Assembly (NCBI RefSeq): GCF_037338445.1
Contig: NZ_CP147838.1
Span: 744,001 to 808,000 of the forward strand
Length of the DNA: 64,000 nt
From: Salinibaculum sp. SYNS191
Lineage (GTDB): Archaea; Halobacteriota; Halobacteria; Halobacteriales; Haloarculaceae
Direction: 5' to 3'
Shown: positions 44,948-53,896 of the stretch, one piece after another
Layout of the letters: each line of letters opens with the position of its first letter
How positions within the stretch are numbered: the stretch's first letter is position 1
Program-made: the position numbers and the translations under genes
The notes under the pieces: model-generated
Database searches by the model: none
Told to the model about the DNA's origin: nothing
What the model saw: only the letters and a program-made list of their open reading frames with translations

Positions 44948-45601
44948 TCAGGACAGCACTGTCTTCGTGACCGCCCCGAGGACCCGGGCGAGCACGTTGA
45001 AGGCGTGCAACGCGACGACGAACAGGGCGATACCGACGGCGCTCGCGACCAGTGCCTCGGGGAGCGTGTCGATTGCCACACGGCCGACGCCATCGACGAC
45101 GAACAGTCTGTACTCGGTGAAGGGCAGCCAGTAGGTCAGGGGCGCGACGGCGAGGACGGCGGCCAGTACCACCAGCGTCACGACGGCGACGAAGGTGGCA
45201 AGGCCGATGCCGAACGTGGCGAAGAAGTACGCGACGAGCAGGTACGTCCGGACGTCGGTGACGAGTTCCTTCGCGTACGGGACGAGGGAGTCGCCGGCGG
45301 GCGTCAGCGGTTCGTAGCTCACGTCGACGCCGAGCAGTTCCCGGGCCAGGTGGGCCTCGAAGGCGGCGGCGAACGTCGCGCCGGCGAGAACGCCGACGAG
45401 CAGCGGAATACCGACCAGAAGCGGCGTCAGCGCGAGGCCGACGGTCAGGCCGGTGAGGAAGACGGTGAAGTACGCGACGCCGAGCGGGAACCGCAGGAGG
45501 ACGTACACGAGGTTCCGGTAGGTCTGTCGGTCGGTTACCGGCCCGAGCAGTCTGTCGGGGAGAGACTGCGGGGAACCGGTGGAGGTGGTGTGGGCGGACA
45601 T
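44948..45601 (-). CDS. Sensor-type polytopic membrane protein (PF13796-like)
   Basis: 217-residue membrane protein with the putative-sensor domain pattern: DRQTYRNLVYVLLRFPLGVA then YFTVFLTGLTVGLALTPLLV, and C-terminal hairpins (FFATFGIGLATFVAVVTLVVLA-type, cut to the family idea). About six spans. No kinase follows, so it is a free-standing copy. Start at the second Met (MSAHTTSTG; 45601) because the upstream candidate is a GTG. Confidence 0.8.
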   Translation of the reverse strand: MSAHTTSTGSPQSLPDRLLGPVTDRQTYRNLVYVLLRFPLGVAYFTVFLTGLTVGLALTPLLVGIPLLVGVLAGATFAAAFEAHLARELLGVDVSYEPLTPAGDSLVPYAKELVTDVRTYLLVAYFFATFGIGLATFVAVVTLVVLAAVLAVAPLTYWLPFTEYRLFVVDGVGRVAIDTLPEALVASAVGIALFVVALHAFNVLARVLGAVTKTVLS

Positions 45602-45662
45602 GGTCGTTCGACACGATGACACGATTGCCCCTAAAACCAGCGAAACTTCCCAGAAGTGCCGC

Positions 45663-46511
45663 TCAGCCCGATTCTCGGTACTGGTTCAGCCGGCGCTTGA
45701 GGCGTTTGGCGGCGTCGCCCGCGGCGTCGAAGTAGGCGTCGGGGTCCGTCGCGCTCTCGCCGGCGAAGATGATGCCCCGCGAGGAGTTGACCAGTCCCAC
45801 CGGCGTCTCTCCCGGTTCGCGCTCGGCGAGGCCGTACTCGACGGCGGCCTCCGCGTCGCCACCCTGGGCCCCGACACCCGGCACGAGGAAGGGGACGTCG
45901 GGGACGATGTCGCGGACTTCTTCGAGTTCTTCCGGAGCCGTCGCGCCGACGACGAGGCCGACGTTGCCGTGCTCGTTCCAGAGGTCGGCGAGCGCCGCGA
46001 CGCGCTCGTAGAGTGGTTCGCCGGAGGCCAGTTCGAGGTCCTGGAGGTCGGCCCCGCCCGGATTCGAGGTCCGACAGAGGACGAAGATGCCCTTCTCCGC
46101 CTGCTGGAGGAACGGGTCCAGCGAGTCCCGTCCGAGGTAGGGGTTGAGGGTGATGGCGTCGGCCGCGGGACCCTCGTCGTCGTCGAGAATCTTCGCGTAC
46201 TGGCGGGCGGTGTTGCCGATGTCGCCGCGCTTGGCGTCGAGCAGGACCGGGACGTCCTTGCCGTGGGCGTAGGCGATGGTCTCCCGGAGCGCCCGCCAGC
46301 CGTCGGCGTCCTCGTAGAAGGCGGCGTTGGGCTTGTAGCAGGCGGCGTGTTCGTGCGTGGCGTCGATGATGCGCCGGTTGAACGCCCACCGGGGGAGGTC
46401 GGCGTCGGCGACGCTGTCGGGGAGCCGAGCCGGGTCGGGGTCCAGACCCACCGAGACGACGCTGTCGACGGCCTCGATGCGCTCGCGGAGCCTGTCGAAG
46501 AACATAGCCAT
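45663..46511 (-). CDS. pyrF: Orotidine 5'-phosphate decarboxylase
   Basis: 282-residue OMP decarboxylase of the long (sub2) subfamily, final step of UMP synthesis. SVVSVGLDPDPARLPDSVAD, the catalytic LLDAKRGDIGNTARQYAK loop and FLVPGVGAQGGDAEAAVEYG (phosphate-binding end) are present. The start is either MAMFFDRL (46511) or MFFDRL six nt further in. Flanked by a HAD gene read in the other direction. Confidence 0.95.
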   Translation of the reverse strand: MAMFFDRLRERIEAVDSVVSVGLDPDPARLPDSVADADLPRWAFNRRIIDATHEHAACYKPNAAFYEDADGWRALRETIAYAHGKDVPVLLDAKRGDIGNTARQYAKILDDDEGPAADAITLNPYLGRDSLDPFLQQAEKGIFVLCRTSNPGGADLQDLELASGEPLYERVAALADLWNEHGNVGLVVGATAPEELEEVRDIVPDVPFLVPGVGAQGGDAEAAVEYGLAEREPGETPVGLVNSSRGIIFAGESATDPDAYFDAAGDAAKRLKRRLNQYRESG

Positions 46512-46621
46512 CGGTCGGCGCGACTGGCGAATAAAACTGCCGTGTTCCGTTCTGCGAGCCCGGCGCTGCCCGCCGCCCCCACTGGCAACACTGAAATCCT
46601 GTCCGCTCCTATCGGCCTGCA

Positions 46622-47278
46622 ATGACGCTGGCTGCGGTCGTCTTCGACCTCGATTACACGCTCGCGGTCCCCGACCGGGACCGACAGACACTCCTCGACG
46701 AGGCGACCGACGCCGCCGGCGTTCGCGCCATCGACCGCGCGGAGTACCTCGACGCACACGGAGCCGACCTCGCAAGCGAGACGCGCGCCCCGATTTTCGA
46801 CGCGCTGGTCGACGAGGGCGACCCGGACACCGTCGCCAGCGCGTACCGCCGTGCCGTCGAGGAGGCGCTGGTGCCGGTCGAGGGGGCTGCCGACCTCCTG
46901 CTCGACCTCCGCCGCCGGTTCCGCCTGGGCCTGCTCACAGACGGCCCCGTGCGCGCTCAGCAGGGGAAACTCGCCCGACTTGGCTGGGAGGAGTACTTCG
47001 ACAGCGTGGTCATCACGGGGTCGCTGCCGGCCGGCAAGCCCGACCCGCGCACGTTCGAGGCGGTCCTGTCCGAACTCGGTGTCGCGCCCGGAGCGACGGT
47101 GTTCGTCGGGGACCACCCGGAGGCGGACATCCGGGGCGCGAAAGAAGCCGGGATGGTCGCCGTGCAGGTGATGGGCGACCGCTTCGAGCGCGCCCCCGAG
47201 GCGGACGCCTACGTCGACCGCGACGACCTGACGACGCAACTCCAGCAGTTCCTCTGTCACCAGACGCGGCTCCCCTGA
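46622..47278 (+). CDS. HAD-superfamily hydrolase
   Basis: 218-residue HAD phosphatase. AAVVFDLDYTLAVPDRDRQT is motif I (DxDxT), LLTDGPVRAQQGKLARLGW motif II region, GKPDPRTFEAVLSELGVAPG holds the Lys, and FVGDHPEADIRGAKEAGMVA is motif IV. Substrate unknown. Divergent from pyrF; converges with the 47282 gene 3 nt after its stop. Confidence 0.88.
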   Translation: MTLAAVVFDLDYTLAVPDRDRQTLLDEATDAAGVRAIDRAEYLDAHGADLASETRAPIFDALVDEGDPDTVASAYRRAVEEALVPVEGAADLLLDLRRRFRLGLLTDGPVRAQQGKLARLGWEEYFDSVVITGSLPAGKPDPRTFEAVLSELGVAPGATVFVGDHPEADIRGAKEAGMVAVQVMGDRFERAPEADAYVDRDDLTTQLQQFLCHQTRLP

Positions 47279-47281
47279 CCG

Positions 47282-47608
47282 TCAGGGCTGGCGGTCGGCG
47301 AGCGCGTCGCGCAGCCAGTCGACCGCGCCCTTGACGCCGGCACCGGTCTCGATTTCGTACCGGACCGTCTCGTCCGGCCCCTCCGGCGTCAGTTCGAGCA
47401 CGGCCGCGTCCGGGAACAGACCCACATCGCCAATCTGCTCGCCGTCGTACACGACGCCGTAGGCTCGCGTTCCGTCCGGGGACGGCGCCGCCGAGCGGTC
47501 GGCATCGGTCACCGAGACGGCGGCGAGGTGACCCGTCTCCAGGCCGGTCAGTTCCGAGGCGAGCAACTGGGCGATTCGGGTCGGGTCGTCGACGACGTCC
47601 TCGACCAT
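47282..47608 (-). CDS. Conserved hypothetical protein, coupled to DUF2240
   Basis: 108-residue acidic protein starting MVEDVVDDPTRIAQLLASEL. It appears alpha/beta (GHLAAVSVTDADRS, RAYGVVYDGEQIGDVGLFPD, AVDWLRDALADRQ). No motif recognised. It follows the DUF2240 gene with a 1-nt start-stop overlap, so the two are probably co-translated and functionally linked. Confidence 0.75.
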   Translation of the reverse strand: MVEDVVDDPTRIAQLLASELTGLETGHLAAVSVTDADRSAAPSPDGTRAYGVVYDGEQIGDVGLFPDAAVLELTPEGPDETVRYEIETGAGVKGAVDWLRDALADRQP

Positions 47609-48048
47609 CAGAGGTCCTCCCGGGCAGTCGCGGCGAGGTCGGTCACGTCGAGGCCCTGCCGGCGGGCGTACAGCACCGCCGCAGCCTCGATTGCGAGCCC
47701 CAGGTCCGCCTGGAGTCGATTTATCTCTGCGACCGCCTCCTGCTTCTGGACGCCGGCGTCGACGAGCGCGTCGAGGACCCGCTCGAAGGTGCTGCGCTGC
47801 TGGAGGACGGACTCGTCGGGGACGAAGCCGTCGGGGACGTCGACGCCGCCGGTGTCGAAGGTGGCGACGATGTCGTCGTCCTCGCGGTCGAGCAGGCCCT
47901 CGCCGGTGGCGACGTCGACGAGCCGCTGGGCCTGGTCGGGCGAGAACCAGTCGCGGTCCAGCGACAGCGCGACGACGAACTCGCTCTCTGTGAGGCGGTC
48001 GACGCCGCGCTGGCGGAATGGAGCGGCGACGGCGCGGCGGAGGCTCAT
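47608..48048 (-). CDS. DUF2240-family protein
   Basis: 146-residue protein of the euryarchaeal DUF2240 family. MSLRRAVAAPFRQRGVDRLT, ESEFVVALSLDRDWFSPDQA, QRLVDVATGEGLLDRED and the helical C-terminus with QQRSTFERVLDALVDAGVQK and EAVAEINRLQADLGLAIEAA are visible. Function unknown; the arrangement of an N-terminal helical, winged-helix-like unit suggests nucleic-acid binding, which is inference. Confidence 0.82.
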   Translation of the reverse strand: MSLRRAVAAPFRQRGVDRLTESEFVVALSLDRDWFSPDQAQRLVDVATGEGLLDREDDDIVATFDTGGVDVPDGFVPDESVLQQRSTFERVLDALVDAGVQKQEAVAEINRLQADLGLAIEAAAVLYARRQGLDVTDLAATAREDL

Positions 48049-48141
48049 CGTGGAAGCGGGCGGCCGGGAGGGTTCTAAATCTGTCGTCACACCGCCGCGG
48101 CTTTCGAGAGGTTCAAGTGGCCGCTGATACATTCCACGGGT

Positions 48142-48516
48142 ATGAAGTACCAGGGACCGTCCCCTCGCAAGCGCACCGGTGGCCGCCGACGCCCGGCCAA
48201 CAAGAAGAAGAAACACCAGCTGGGCTCGGAGTTCACCGAGACCCAGGTCGGTGACGCGAAGTTCAAGACCGTCGACGCCCGCGGGAACACCGAGAAGGTA
48301 CGCACCATCGCACAGGACACCGCGAGCGTCGCAATCGACGGCGAAGTCGTCGCCGCCGACATCGAGGACGTCACCGAGAACGACTCCAACCCCAACTACG
48401 TCCGCCGGAACATCATCACGAAGGGCGCTATCATCGAGACGAGCGAGGGTCGCGCCCGCGTCACCTCCCGCCCCGGCCAGGACGGCCAGATTAACGCCGT
48501 CCTCGTCGAGGAGTAG
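48142..48516 (+). CDS. rps8e: Ribosomal protein S8e
   Basis: 124-residue archaeal/eukaryotic small-subunit protein absent from bacteria. MKYQGPSPRKRTGGRRRPAN, KKKKHQLGSEFTETQVGDAK and NYVRRNIITKGAIIETSEGR are typical. It stands alone, away from the main ribosomal operon. An 11-C homopolymer begins 5 nt after its stop. Confidence 0.97.
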   Translation: MKYQGPSPRKRTGGRRRPANKKKKHQLGSEFTETQVGDAKFKTVDARGNTEKVRTIAQDTASVAIDGEVVAADIEDVTENDSNPNYVRRNIITKGAIIETSEGRARVTSRPGQDGQINAVLVEE

Positions 48517-48639
48517 ACGGCCCCCCCCCCCTCCCGGTTCTACTGTCGCTCTCGACCGCCGATGACCGACAGGTCCGCCAGTGCGGGTCGTTGCCACACC
48601 ACCGAAAACAGTTTTGCGCTGGCGCGTCCGCCTCCGACG

Positions 48640-49077
48640 ATGACCGAGGTCCGTGACCTGACACCGGCGGACGCGGCGCGACTGACGGCGCTCTACCGCG
48701 ACTACGAGTGGTGGGCCGACCGCTCTGTCGAGGACGTCCGCACCGCGCTCGCGGAGACAGAGGTGGCCGTCGGCGTCGAGACGGACGGTGACCTCGTCGC
48801 CGCGGCGCGGGTGCTGACCGACTACACGTACTACGCGACGGTCTACGACGTCATCGTCGCCGCCGACCGCCGCGGGGAAGGACTCGGCGAGACGCTGCTG
48901 GACGCGGTGGTCGACCACCCGGACCTCCAGTCGGTCGTCGGCCTCTCGCTGCTGTGTCGCCAGGGGCTGGTCCCGTTCTACGAGTCCGTCGGGTTCGAGT
49001 TGATGGAGCCGCGACTCGACGTACCGGAAGGCGGGACCGAGGAACTGGTGCGGATGACGCTCGAACTGGCGGAGTGA
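48640..49077 (+). CDS. GNAT-family N-acetyltransferase
   Basis: 145-residue acetyltransferase. EVRDLTPADAARLTALYRDY opens the fold; DVIVAADRRGEGLGETLLDA is the acetyl-CoA binding strand-loop-helix; C-terminal GLVPFYESVGFELMEP fits the GNAT end. Start at MTEVRDLTPAD; the preceding 26 codons of the frame carry no family character. Substrate unknown. Confidence 0.85.
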   Translation: MTEVRDLTPADAARLTALYRDYEWWADRSVEDVRTALAETEVAVGVETDGDLVAAARVLTDYTYYATVYDVIVAADRRGEGLGETLLDAVVDHPDLQSVVGLSLLCRQGLVPFYESVGFELMEPRLDVPEGGTEELVRMTLELAE

Positions 49078-49383
49078 GGAGCAGGCGGGTGGTGAGACAC
49101 GGAAAAGGCGGACGGAGACGGAAAGAGAGAGACGGGCTGGCGGGCTGACGGGTCTGCCGTCAGGACGTGCTTGACACAGGCTGGTTGGTCGTGCGGACGG
49201 GCTGGACGACTGCAACGAGCACGCCATCCAACGGTGGTGGAGGAGTTCTCTTAAGCGTCGCTAAGTGTGACCCCAACGTGACTCGTTCCCACATCGCAGC
49301 TATATAGCGGTATTGACCGGTACCCTCCGGACCCCACCAGTAATATAAACGGTATACAGCGTAGTGCCAGTAGGAACCGTCAG
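49078..49383. other. Intergenic region upstream of the phosphatase-ppk1 genes
   Basis: 306 nt without a gene. It contains purine-rich, GC-rich DNA at first, then a perfect palindrome GCTATATAGC (49299-49308) and a TATA-like taatataaac (about 49341-49350) 35 nt before the next ATG. The latter is the likely promoter of the 49384 gene. Confidence 0.55.
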
Positions 49384-50115
49384 ATGACACGACGCGGACA
49401 GGCACGTGCAGAGTCGCCAGGGACGTTCTCGGACCAGGTCGCCAGCGAGCACCGCCGCATCGACGCCGACGCGTGGGCGGACATCTACGTCGTCGGCGAC
49501 GTCCACGGCTGTCGCCGGACCTTCGAGCGACTGCTCGACAGACTCGACGTCGGGCCGGACGACCTCGTGGTCTGCGTCGGCGACGTGGTCCGGAAGGGAC
49601 CCGACAGCAAGGGCGCGCTGGCGCTCGTCCGCGAGCGCGAGAACGTCCTGACCGTCCGGGGCAACAACGAGCAGGGCCTCCTCGACGGGTCGAAGTCCGA
49701 CCCCGCGCTCGACGCCGAGGACCTGTCGTACATCGAGACGCTCCCGCTCGCGATTTCGTGGGAGGACGTCCTCGTCGTCCACGGCGGCATCGACCACCGG
49801 GAACCCCTCTCCGAGCACGCCCCCGAGGACGTCCTGAACACGCGCTCGCTGACCGGGGGCGGCTACGAACGGCCGTACTGGTTCGAGCGCCGGAGCGAGC
49901 GCCCGCAGGTCTTCTTCGGGCACACGGTCCTCGCAGAGGCCTTCGAGACGCCCTACGCCGTCGGACTCGACACCGGGTGCGTCTACGGCGGCGAACTGAC
50001 CGCCTACGACTGGCGCGCCGGGGAGTTCGTCACGGTCGAACCACCGGAGACCTACCGGTCGCGCAGCGACGACAGCATCGTCTCGCCGCGGCCCGCCGAA
50101 CCCGTCACGGAGTAA
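49384..50115 (+). CDS. PrpA/ApaH-type metallophosphoesterase
   Basis: 243-residue calcineurin-like phosphatase. YVVGDVHGCRRTFERLLDRL (GDxHG), CVGDVVRKGPDSKGALALVR (GDxVxxGxxS), VRGNNEQGLLDGSKS (GNNE in place of the usual GNHE) and VVHGGIDHREPL are the two-metal site. Relatives are Ser/Thr protein or dinucleoside-polyphosphate phosphatases. Two nt upstream of ppk1 on the same strand, so it may be co-transcribed with polyphosphate kinase. Confidence 0.9.
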   Translation: MTRRGQARAESPGTFSDQVASEHRRIDADAWADIYVVGDVHGCRRTFERLLDRLDVGPDDLVVCVGDVVRKGPDSKGALALVRERENVLTVRGNNEQGLLDGSKSDPALDAEDLSYIETLPLAISWEDVLVVHGGIDHREPLSEHAPEDVLNTRSLTGGGYERPYWFERRSERPQVFFGHTVLAEAFETPYAVGLDTGCVYGGELTAYDWRAGEFVTVEPPETYRSRSDDSIVSPRPAEPVTE

Positions 50116-50116
50116 G

Positions 50117-52579
50117 ATGGACGGACGCGACGACCTGTCGGACCCCTCGCTGTACCTGAACCGGGAGCTGAGCGAACTCGCCTTCCAGCAGCGGGTGCTC
50201 CACGAGGCGCTGGACGACCGGACGCCGCTTCTGGAGCGGGTGCGATTTCTCGCCATCTTCACACGGAACATGGACGAGTTCTTCATGAAGCGTGTCGGTG
50301 GGCTGAAACAGCAGATAGAGGCGGGCGTCACCGAGCGCACCGTCGACGGCCGCACGCCCCGCGAGCAGTGGGAGGCGGTACTGGAGAAGGCCGCACCGAT
50401 GCTCGAACAGCAGGCCGCGTGCTACCACGAGACCGTCCGGCCGGCGCTCGCGGAGGCGGGCGTCGAGATACTGGACTACGAGAACCTGACCGCGAGCGAG
50501 CGCGCGAACATGCGGACGTACTTCGAGGAGTCCGTCCTGCCGACCCTGACGCCGCTTTCTTTCGACCCGGCGCACCCGTTCCCGTTCATCTCGAACCGGA
50601 GCCTCTCGCTGGCGGTGCTGACGCGGCACCACGCCGAGGAGGAGGCGACGTTCACCCGGGTGAAGATTCCGCCGAACCGGCCGCGGCTGGTGCCCCTCGG
50701 TGACGACGACCAGCGGTACGTCCTCATCGAGGACGTCGTGCGCGCGAACCTCGACCTGCTCTTTCCGAGCGTCGAGGTGGTCGACGCCGCCCTGTTCCGG
50801 TTGACGCGCAACGCCGAGGTCCGGCGCAACCAGGAGGTCGCGGAGGACCTCATCGACATGATAGAGGAGGTGCTCGAACAGCGCCGCTTCGGGACGGTGG
50901 TGCGGATGGAACTCGAAGCGGACGCTCCCGAGCAGGTCCGCGAGACGCTGGTCGCGCAACTGGACCTGGCCGAGCGGGAGGTGTTCGACCTGCGCGCGCC
51001 GCTGGATTTCCGGGACTTCGAGCAACTGACCGACCTCGACAGGCCGGAACTGAAACCGGACCCGTGGACGCCGGTCCAGCACCCCCGTCTGGCCCGTGGC
51101 CAGCGCTACGACGCCGCCAGCCTCGCGGGCGAGAGCGACGACGACAGCGTCTTCGAGGAAATAGACCGCGGCGACATCCTCCTGCACCACCCCTACCACT
51201 CCTTTACGGACACCGTCCAGCGCTTTCTCGACGAAGCGGCCTCGGACCCGGACGTGCTCGCCATCAAGGCGGCCATCTACCGCACTGCCAGCGACTCGCA
51301 GGTCATCCAGGCGCTCATCGACGCGGCGGAGAACGGCAAGCAGGTGGCGGTGATGGTCGAACTCAAGGCCCGCTTCGACGAGCAGAACAACCTGGAGTGG
51401 GTCCGCACTCTGGAGGAACACGGCATCCACGTCGCCTACGGCACGGTCGGACTGAAAACGCACACCAAGACGGCGCTGGTCGTCCGCGAGGAGGGCGACA
51501 GCGTGCGGACCTACTCCCACGTCGGCACCGGGAACTACCACTCCGAGACGGCGAAGGGCTACGTCGACCTCGGCCTGCTGACCAGCGACCCGGACATCGG
51601 CCGGGACCTGCTGAAGGTGTTCAATTTCTTCACCGGGCCGGCGCTGGACGAGGAGTTCCGGAAGTTGCTCATCGCGCCGGTGACGATGCGCGAGCAGTTC
51701 ACCCACTTCATCCGCCGGGAGGCCGCTCACGCCCGCGCGGGCCGGTCCGCGCGCATCGTGGCGAAAGTGAACGGACTGGAGGACCCCGACATCGTCCGCG
51801 AACTCTACAAAGCCTCGCAGGCGGGCGTGGACATCGACCTGTTCGTGCGCGACATCTGTCGCCTGCGGCCCGGCCTGGCGGGCATCAGCGAGACCGTCGA
51901 CGTCTACAGCGTCGTCGGCCGCTTCCTCGAACACTCCCGCATCTACTACTTCGAGAACGCGGGCGACCCCGAGTACTACATCGGCTCCGCGGACTGGATG
52001 ACCCGGAACCTCGACAGTCGCGTCGAGGCCGTCACCCCCGTCGAGGACCCCGCCATCCGGGAGCAACTCCGGCACGTCCTCGACGTGATGCAGGCGGACA
52101 ACCGCCGCGTCTGGGAGATGGAGAGCGACGGGAGTTACACGCAGCGCCGGCCCGACGACGACGAGTCCCTCGTCGACACGCAGGCCGCGCTGATGCGTGA
52201 GGCGCAGGCTGCCAGCGAACGCGACGACGTGACTCGCGGAATGCCGTGTCTCACGGACGTCCCGGATAACGGCCTGCTCGTCGAACCGGCGACCGACGAG
52301 GCAGCGGTCCCGGACGACGGCGCGGCGGACGGCGAGCACCCGGCGGTCGACGGCGGGACCGACGACGCAGAGACGGCCACGGCGGCGCTGCCGCAGGTCC
52401 TGCGGGCGCACCGCGAGAAGTGGTACGAGCCCGACAGCGCGACGTACAGCTACGCCGTGCGGACGCCGGACGGTGACCGGGTCTACCGGAAGACGGCACG
52501 CGGTGCGGCGAAGGCTATCGAACGGTACTACGAGGAGTCGGGCAAAGCGGGGACGGACCCGGCCGACCGCGAGGAGTAG
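50117..52579 (+). CDS. ppk1: Polyphosphate kinase 1
   Basis: 820-residue PPK1 that makes inorganic polyphosphate from ATP (reversibly). The N-terminal domain starts SLYLNRELSELAFQQRVLHE; the two phospholipase D-like catalytic domains hold the phosphorylated His468 in YSHVGTGNYHSE and the LKTHTKTALVVRE strand; also IGSADWMTRNLDSRVE near 630. Usual PPK1 is about 700 residues. Here about 130 extra residues follow (from about 690): an acidic linker, then a compact terminal segment EKWYEPDSATYSYAVRTPDG and RVYRKTARGAAKAIERYYEE. Its stop abuts the convergent phoU stop. Confidence 0.95.
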   Translation: MDGRDDLSDPSLYLNRELSELAFQQRVLHEALDDRTPLLERVRFLAIFTRNMDEFFMKRVGGLKQQIEAGVTERTVDGRTPREQWEAVLEKAAPMLEQQAACYHETVRPALAEAGVEILDYENLTASERANMRTYFEESVLPTLTPLSFDPAHPFPFISNRSLSLAVLTRHHAEEEATFTRVKIPPNRPRLVPLGDDDQRYVLIEDVVRANLDLLFPSVEVVDAALFRLTRNAEVRRNQEVAEDLIDMIEEVLEQRRFGTVVRMELEADAPEQVRETLVAQLDLAEREVFDLRAPLDFRDFEQLTDLDRPELKPDPWTPVQHPRLARGQRYDAASLAGESDDDSVFEEIDRGDILLHHPYHSFTDTVQRFLDEAASDPDVLAIKAAIYRTASDSQVIQALIDAAENGKQVAVMVELKARFDEQNNLEWVRTLEEHGIHVAYGTVGLKTHTKTALVVREEGDSVRTYSHVGTGNYHSETAKGYVDLGLLTSDPDIGRDLLKVFNFFTGPALDEEFRKLLIAPVTMREQFTHFIRREAAHARAGRSARIVAKVNGLEDPDIVRELYKASQAGVDIDLFVRDICRLRPGLAGISETVDVYSVVGRFLEHSRIYYFENAGDPEYYIGSADWMTRNLDSRVEAVTPVEDPAIREQLRHVLDVMQADNRRVWEMESDGSYTQRRPDDDESLVDTQAALMREAQAASERDDVTRGMPCLTDVPDNGLLVEPATDEAAVPDDGAADGEHPAVDGGTDDAETATAALPQVLRAHREKWYEPDSATYSYAVRTPDGDRVYRKTARGAAKAIERYYEESGKAGTDPADREE

Positions 52580-53578
52580 TCAGGGACGGGGCGCGGCTTT
52601 CTGGAGGGCGCTCTCGGCGATGTTGCCGCCGTAGTCGGCGGTCCGTGACAGCGAGTCGACGACGAGGCCGAGTACCTGCGCGTACTGCGGGTCGAACTCG
52701 CGGACCTCCTTGTCGACGTCGCGCACGAGGGATTCGACGTCCTGGATGCGGGCGCGGGCGTCGTTGGCGAGGTCGGTCGCCTCGTCGGGGTCGTCGGTGA
52801 GCAGTGCGTCCATCGCGGTCTCGGGGACCTGGGTGGCCTCCGTGAGGAGTTCGCGGAGCGGGTCGGCGGCGCTGTCGGGGAGTTCGTCGACCTCCAGGGC
52901 GAGGTCGGCGATTTTGGTCGCGTGGTCGCCGATGCGCTCCAGCTGGCGGGCGCTGGACTGGAAGTCGAAGACCGTGTCCCGCGGGAAGCCGATTTCGTTC
53001 GCGGCGGTCGGGTTCCGGAGGACGGTGCGGAACACCCGCGACACCATGTACCAGAGGCGGTCGACGTCGTCGTCGCGCTCCTTGACGTCGTGGGCGAGTT
53101 CGTCGTCGTCGGTGATGAGCGCCTCGATGGCGTCTTCGAGCATCGTGAGGCTCACCAGGCGCATGCGCGTGATGGCGTTGTGGACCGAAAGCTCCGAGGA
53201 GTCGAGCAGGTCCTGCAACACCACGCGGTCGGACGTCTCCTCGATGACCTCCAGTCCGACGAGACCCTGCGTGGCCTCGCGGATGACCCGTCGCTGCGTC
53301 GCCGTGATGCGGCTGGTCTCCAGCCGGATGACGTCGAACCCGCTGACGTACATGGTCATCACCGCGCGCGTCAGTTCGTGTTCGGTGTCCAGCCCCGTGA
53401 TGTCGAGACTGCCCTCGACGCGCTCCTGTTCGCGCTTGGGCGAGAGCAGGAGGAGGTCTTCTTCCGAGTGGAACTCGACGATGCTCCCTGCACTGACGTC
53501 GTTGTCCGTCGCCCACCCCTTCGGGAGCGAGACGGTGTACGTCGAACCGCCGGTCACCTGGACCTTGCGCGTCTCCAT
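52580..53578 (-). CDS. phoU: PhoU-family phosphate regulator with AbrB-like N-terminal domain
   Basis: 332 residues. The N-terminal 45 (METRKVQVTGGSTYTVSLPK and SAGSIVEFHSEEDLLLLSP) form an AbrB/SpoVT-type DNA-binding swapped hairpin; the rest has two PhoU helical bundles (about 75-200 and 210-325) with the EVIEETSDRVVLQDLLDSSE and ESLVRDVDKEVREFDPQYAQ stretches. Such AbrB-PhoU fusions in haloarchaea are thought to regulate the pst genes. The start METRKVQ is used. It diverges from pstS1 and converges on ppk1, so it lies between uptake and storage genes. Confidence 0.92.
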   Translation of the reverse strand: METRKVQVTGGSTYTVSLPKGWATDNDVSAGSIVEFHSEEDLLLLSPKREQERVEGSLDITGLDTEHELTRAVMTMYVSGFDVIRLETSRITATQRRVIREATQGLVGLEVIEETSDRVVLQDLLDSSELSVHNAITRMRLVSLTMLEDAIEALITDDDELAHDVKERDDDVDRLWYMVSRVFRTVLRNPTAANEIGFPRDTVFDFQSSARQLERIGDHATKIADLALEVDELPDSAADPLRELLTEATQVPETAMDALLTDDPDEATDLANDARARIQDVESLVRDVDKEVREFDPQYAQVLGLVVDSLSRTADYGGNIAESALQKAAPRP

Positions 53579-53603
53579 ACATCCAACTCTCGATGCTGCT
53601 CTG

Positions 53604-53611
53604 TAATAAAA
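53604..53611 (-). promoter_or_regulatory. TATA box of phoU
   Basis: Minus-strand TTTTATTA, centred about 30 nt before the ATG at 53578. The same TTTATTA element stands in front of both pstS genes. Confidence 0.55.
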
Positions 53612-53844
53612 GAACCTAATTCTATATACTCGTTTGAGCAAGAACATAGCACGTGCGAAAACACCGCTGAAGCGCGTGAAAATCGGAGTCTACGCCGTTT
53701 CAGCACTATTCAGAAAGCAGTGCCTCCCAGGATTTTCGCACCGACCGATAACGTGCCAAAAATCTTCTTTAGACTCTTTAATACGCTCTGAGAGCATAGA
53801 TTTCAACTATGTCCGAGTGGTGTACGAACAGTTCACAGGGGTAT

Positions 53845-53856
53845 ATCTATATAGAT
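53845..53856. promoter_or_regulatory. Candidate operator: 12-bp palindrome upstream of pstS1
   Basis: ATCTATATAGAT is a perfect palindrome about 40 bp upstream of the pstS1 TATA box. Its core CTATATAG also occurs in the palindrome at 49299-49308 upstream of the ppk1 pair. A role in phosphate control is inferred from position only. Confidence 0.35.
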
Positions 53857-53889
53857 TAGGGAGACAGCTATAGAATTAATAGTAGAATG

Positions 53890-53896
53890 TTTATTA
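53890..53896 (+). promoter_or_regulatory. TATA box of pstS1
   Basis: TTTATTA (within gtttattaac) is centred 26 nt before the ATG at 53919, so transcription should begin at the start codon (leaderless). Confidence 0.6.

Noticed and set aside
50105..52411. 768-codon minus-strand frame opposite ppk1
   Set aside because: Arg/Val/Leu-rich shadow frame with no recognisable family; polyphosphate kinase is certain on the plus strand.
53634..53873. 79-codon plus-strand frame in the phoU-pstS1 gap
   Set aside because: AT-rich region carrying the promoters; the frame has no family resemblance.
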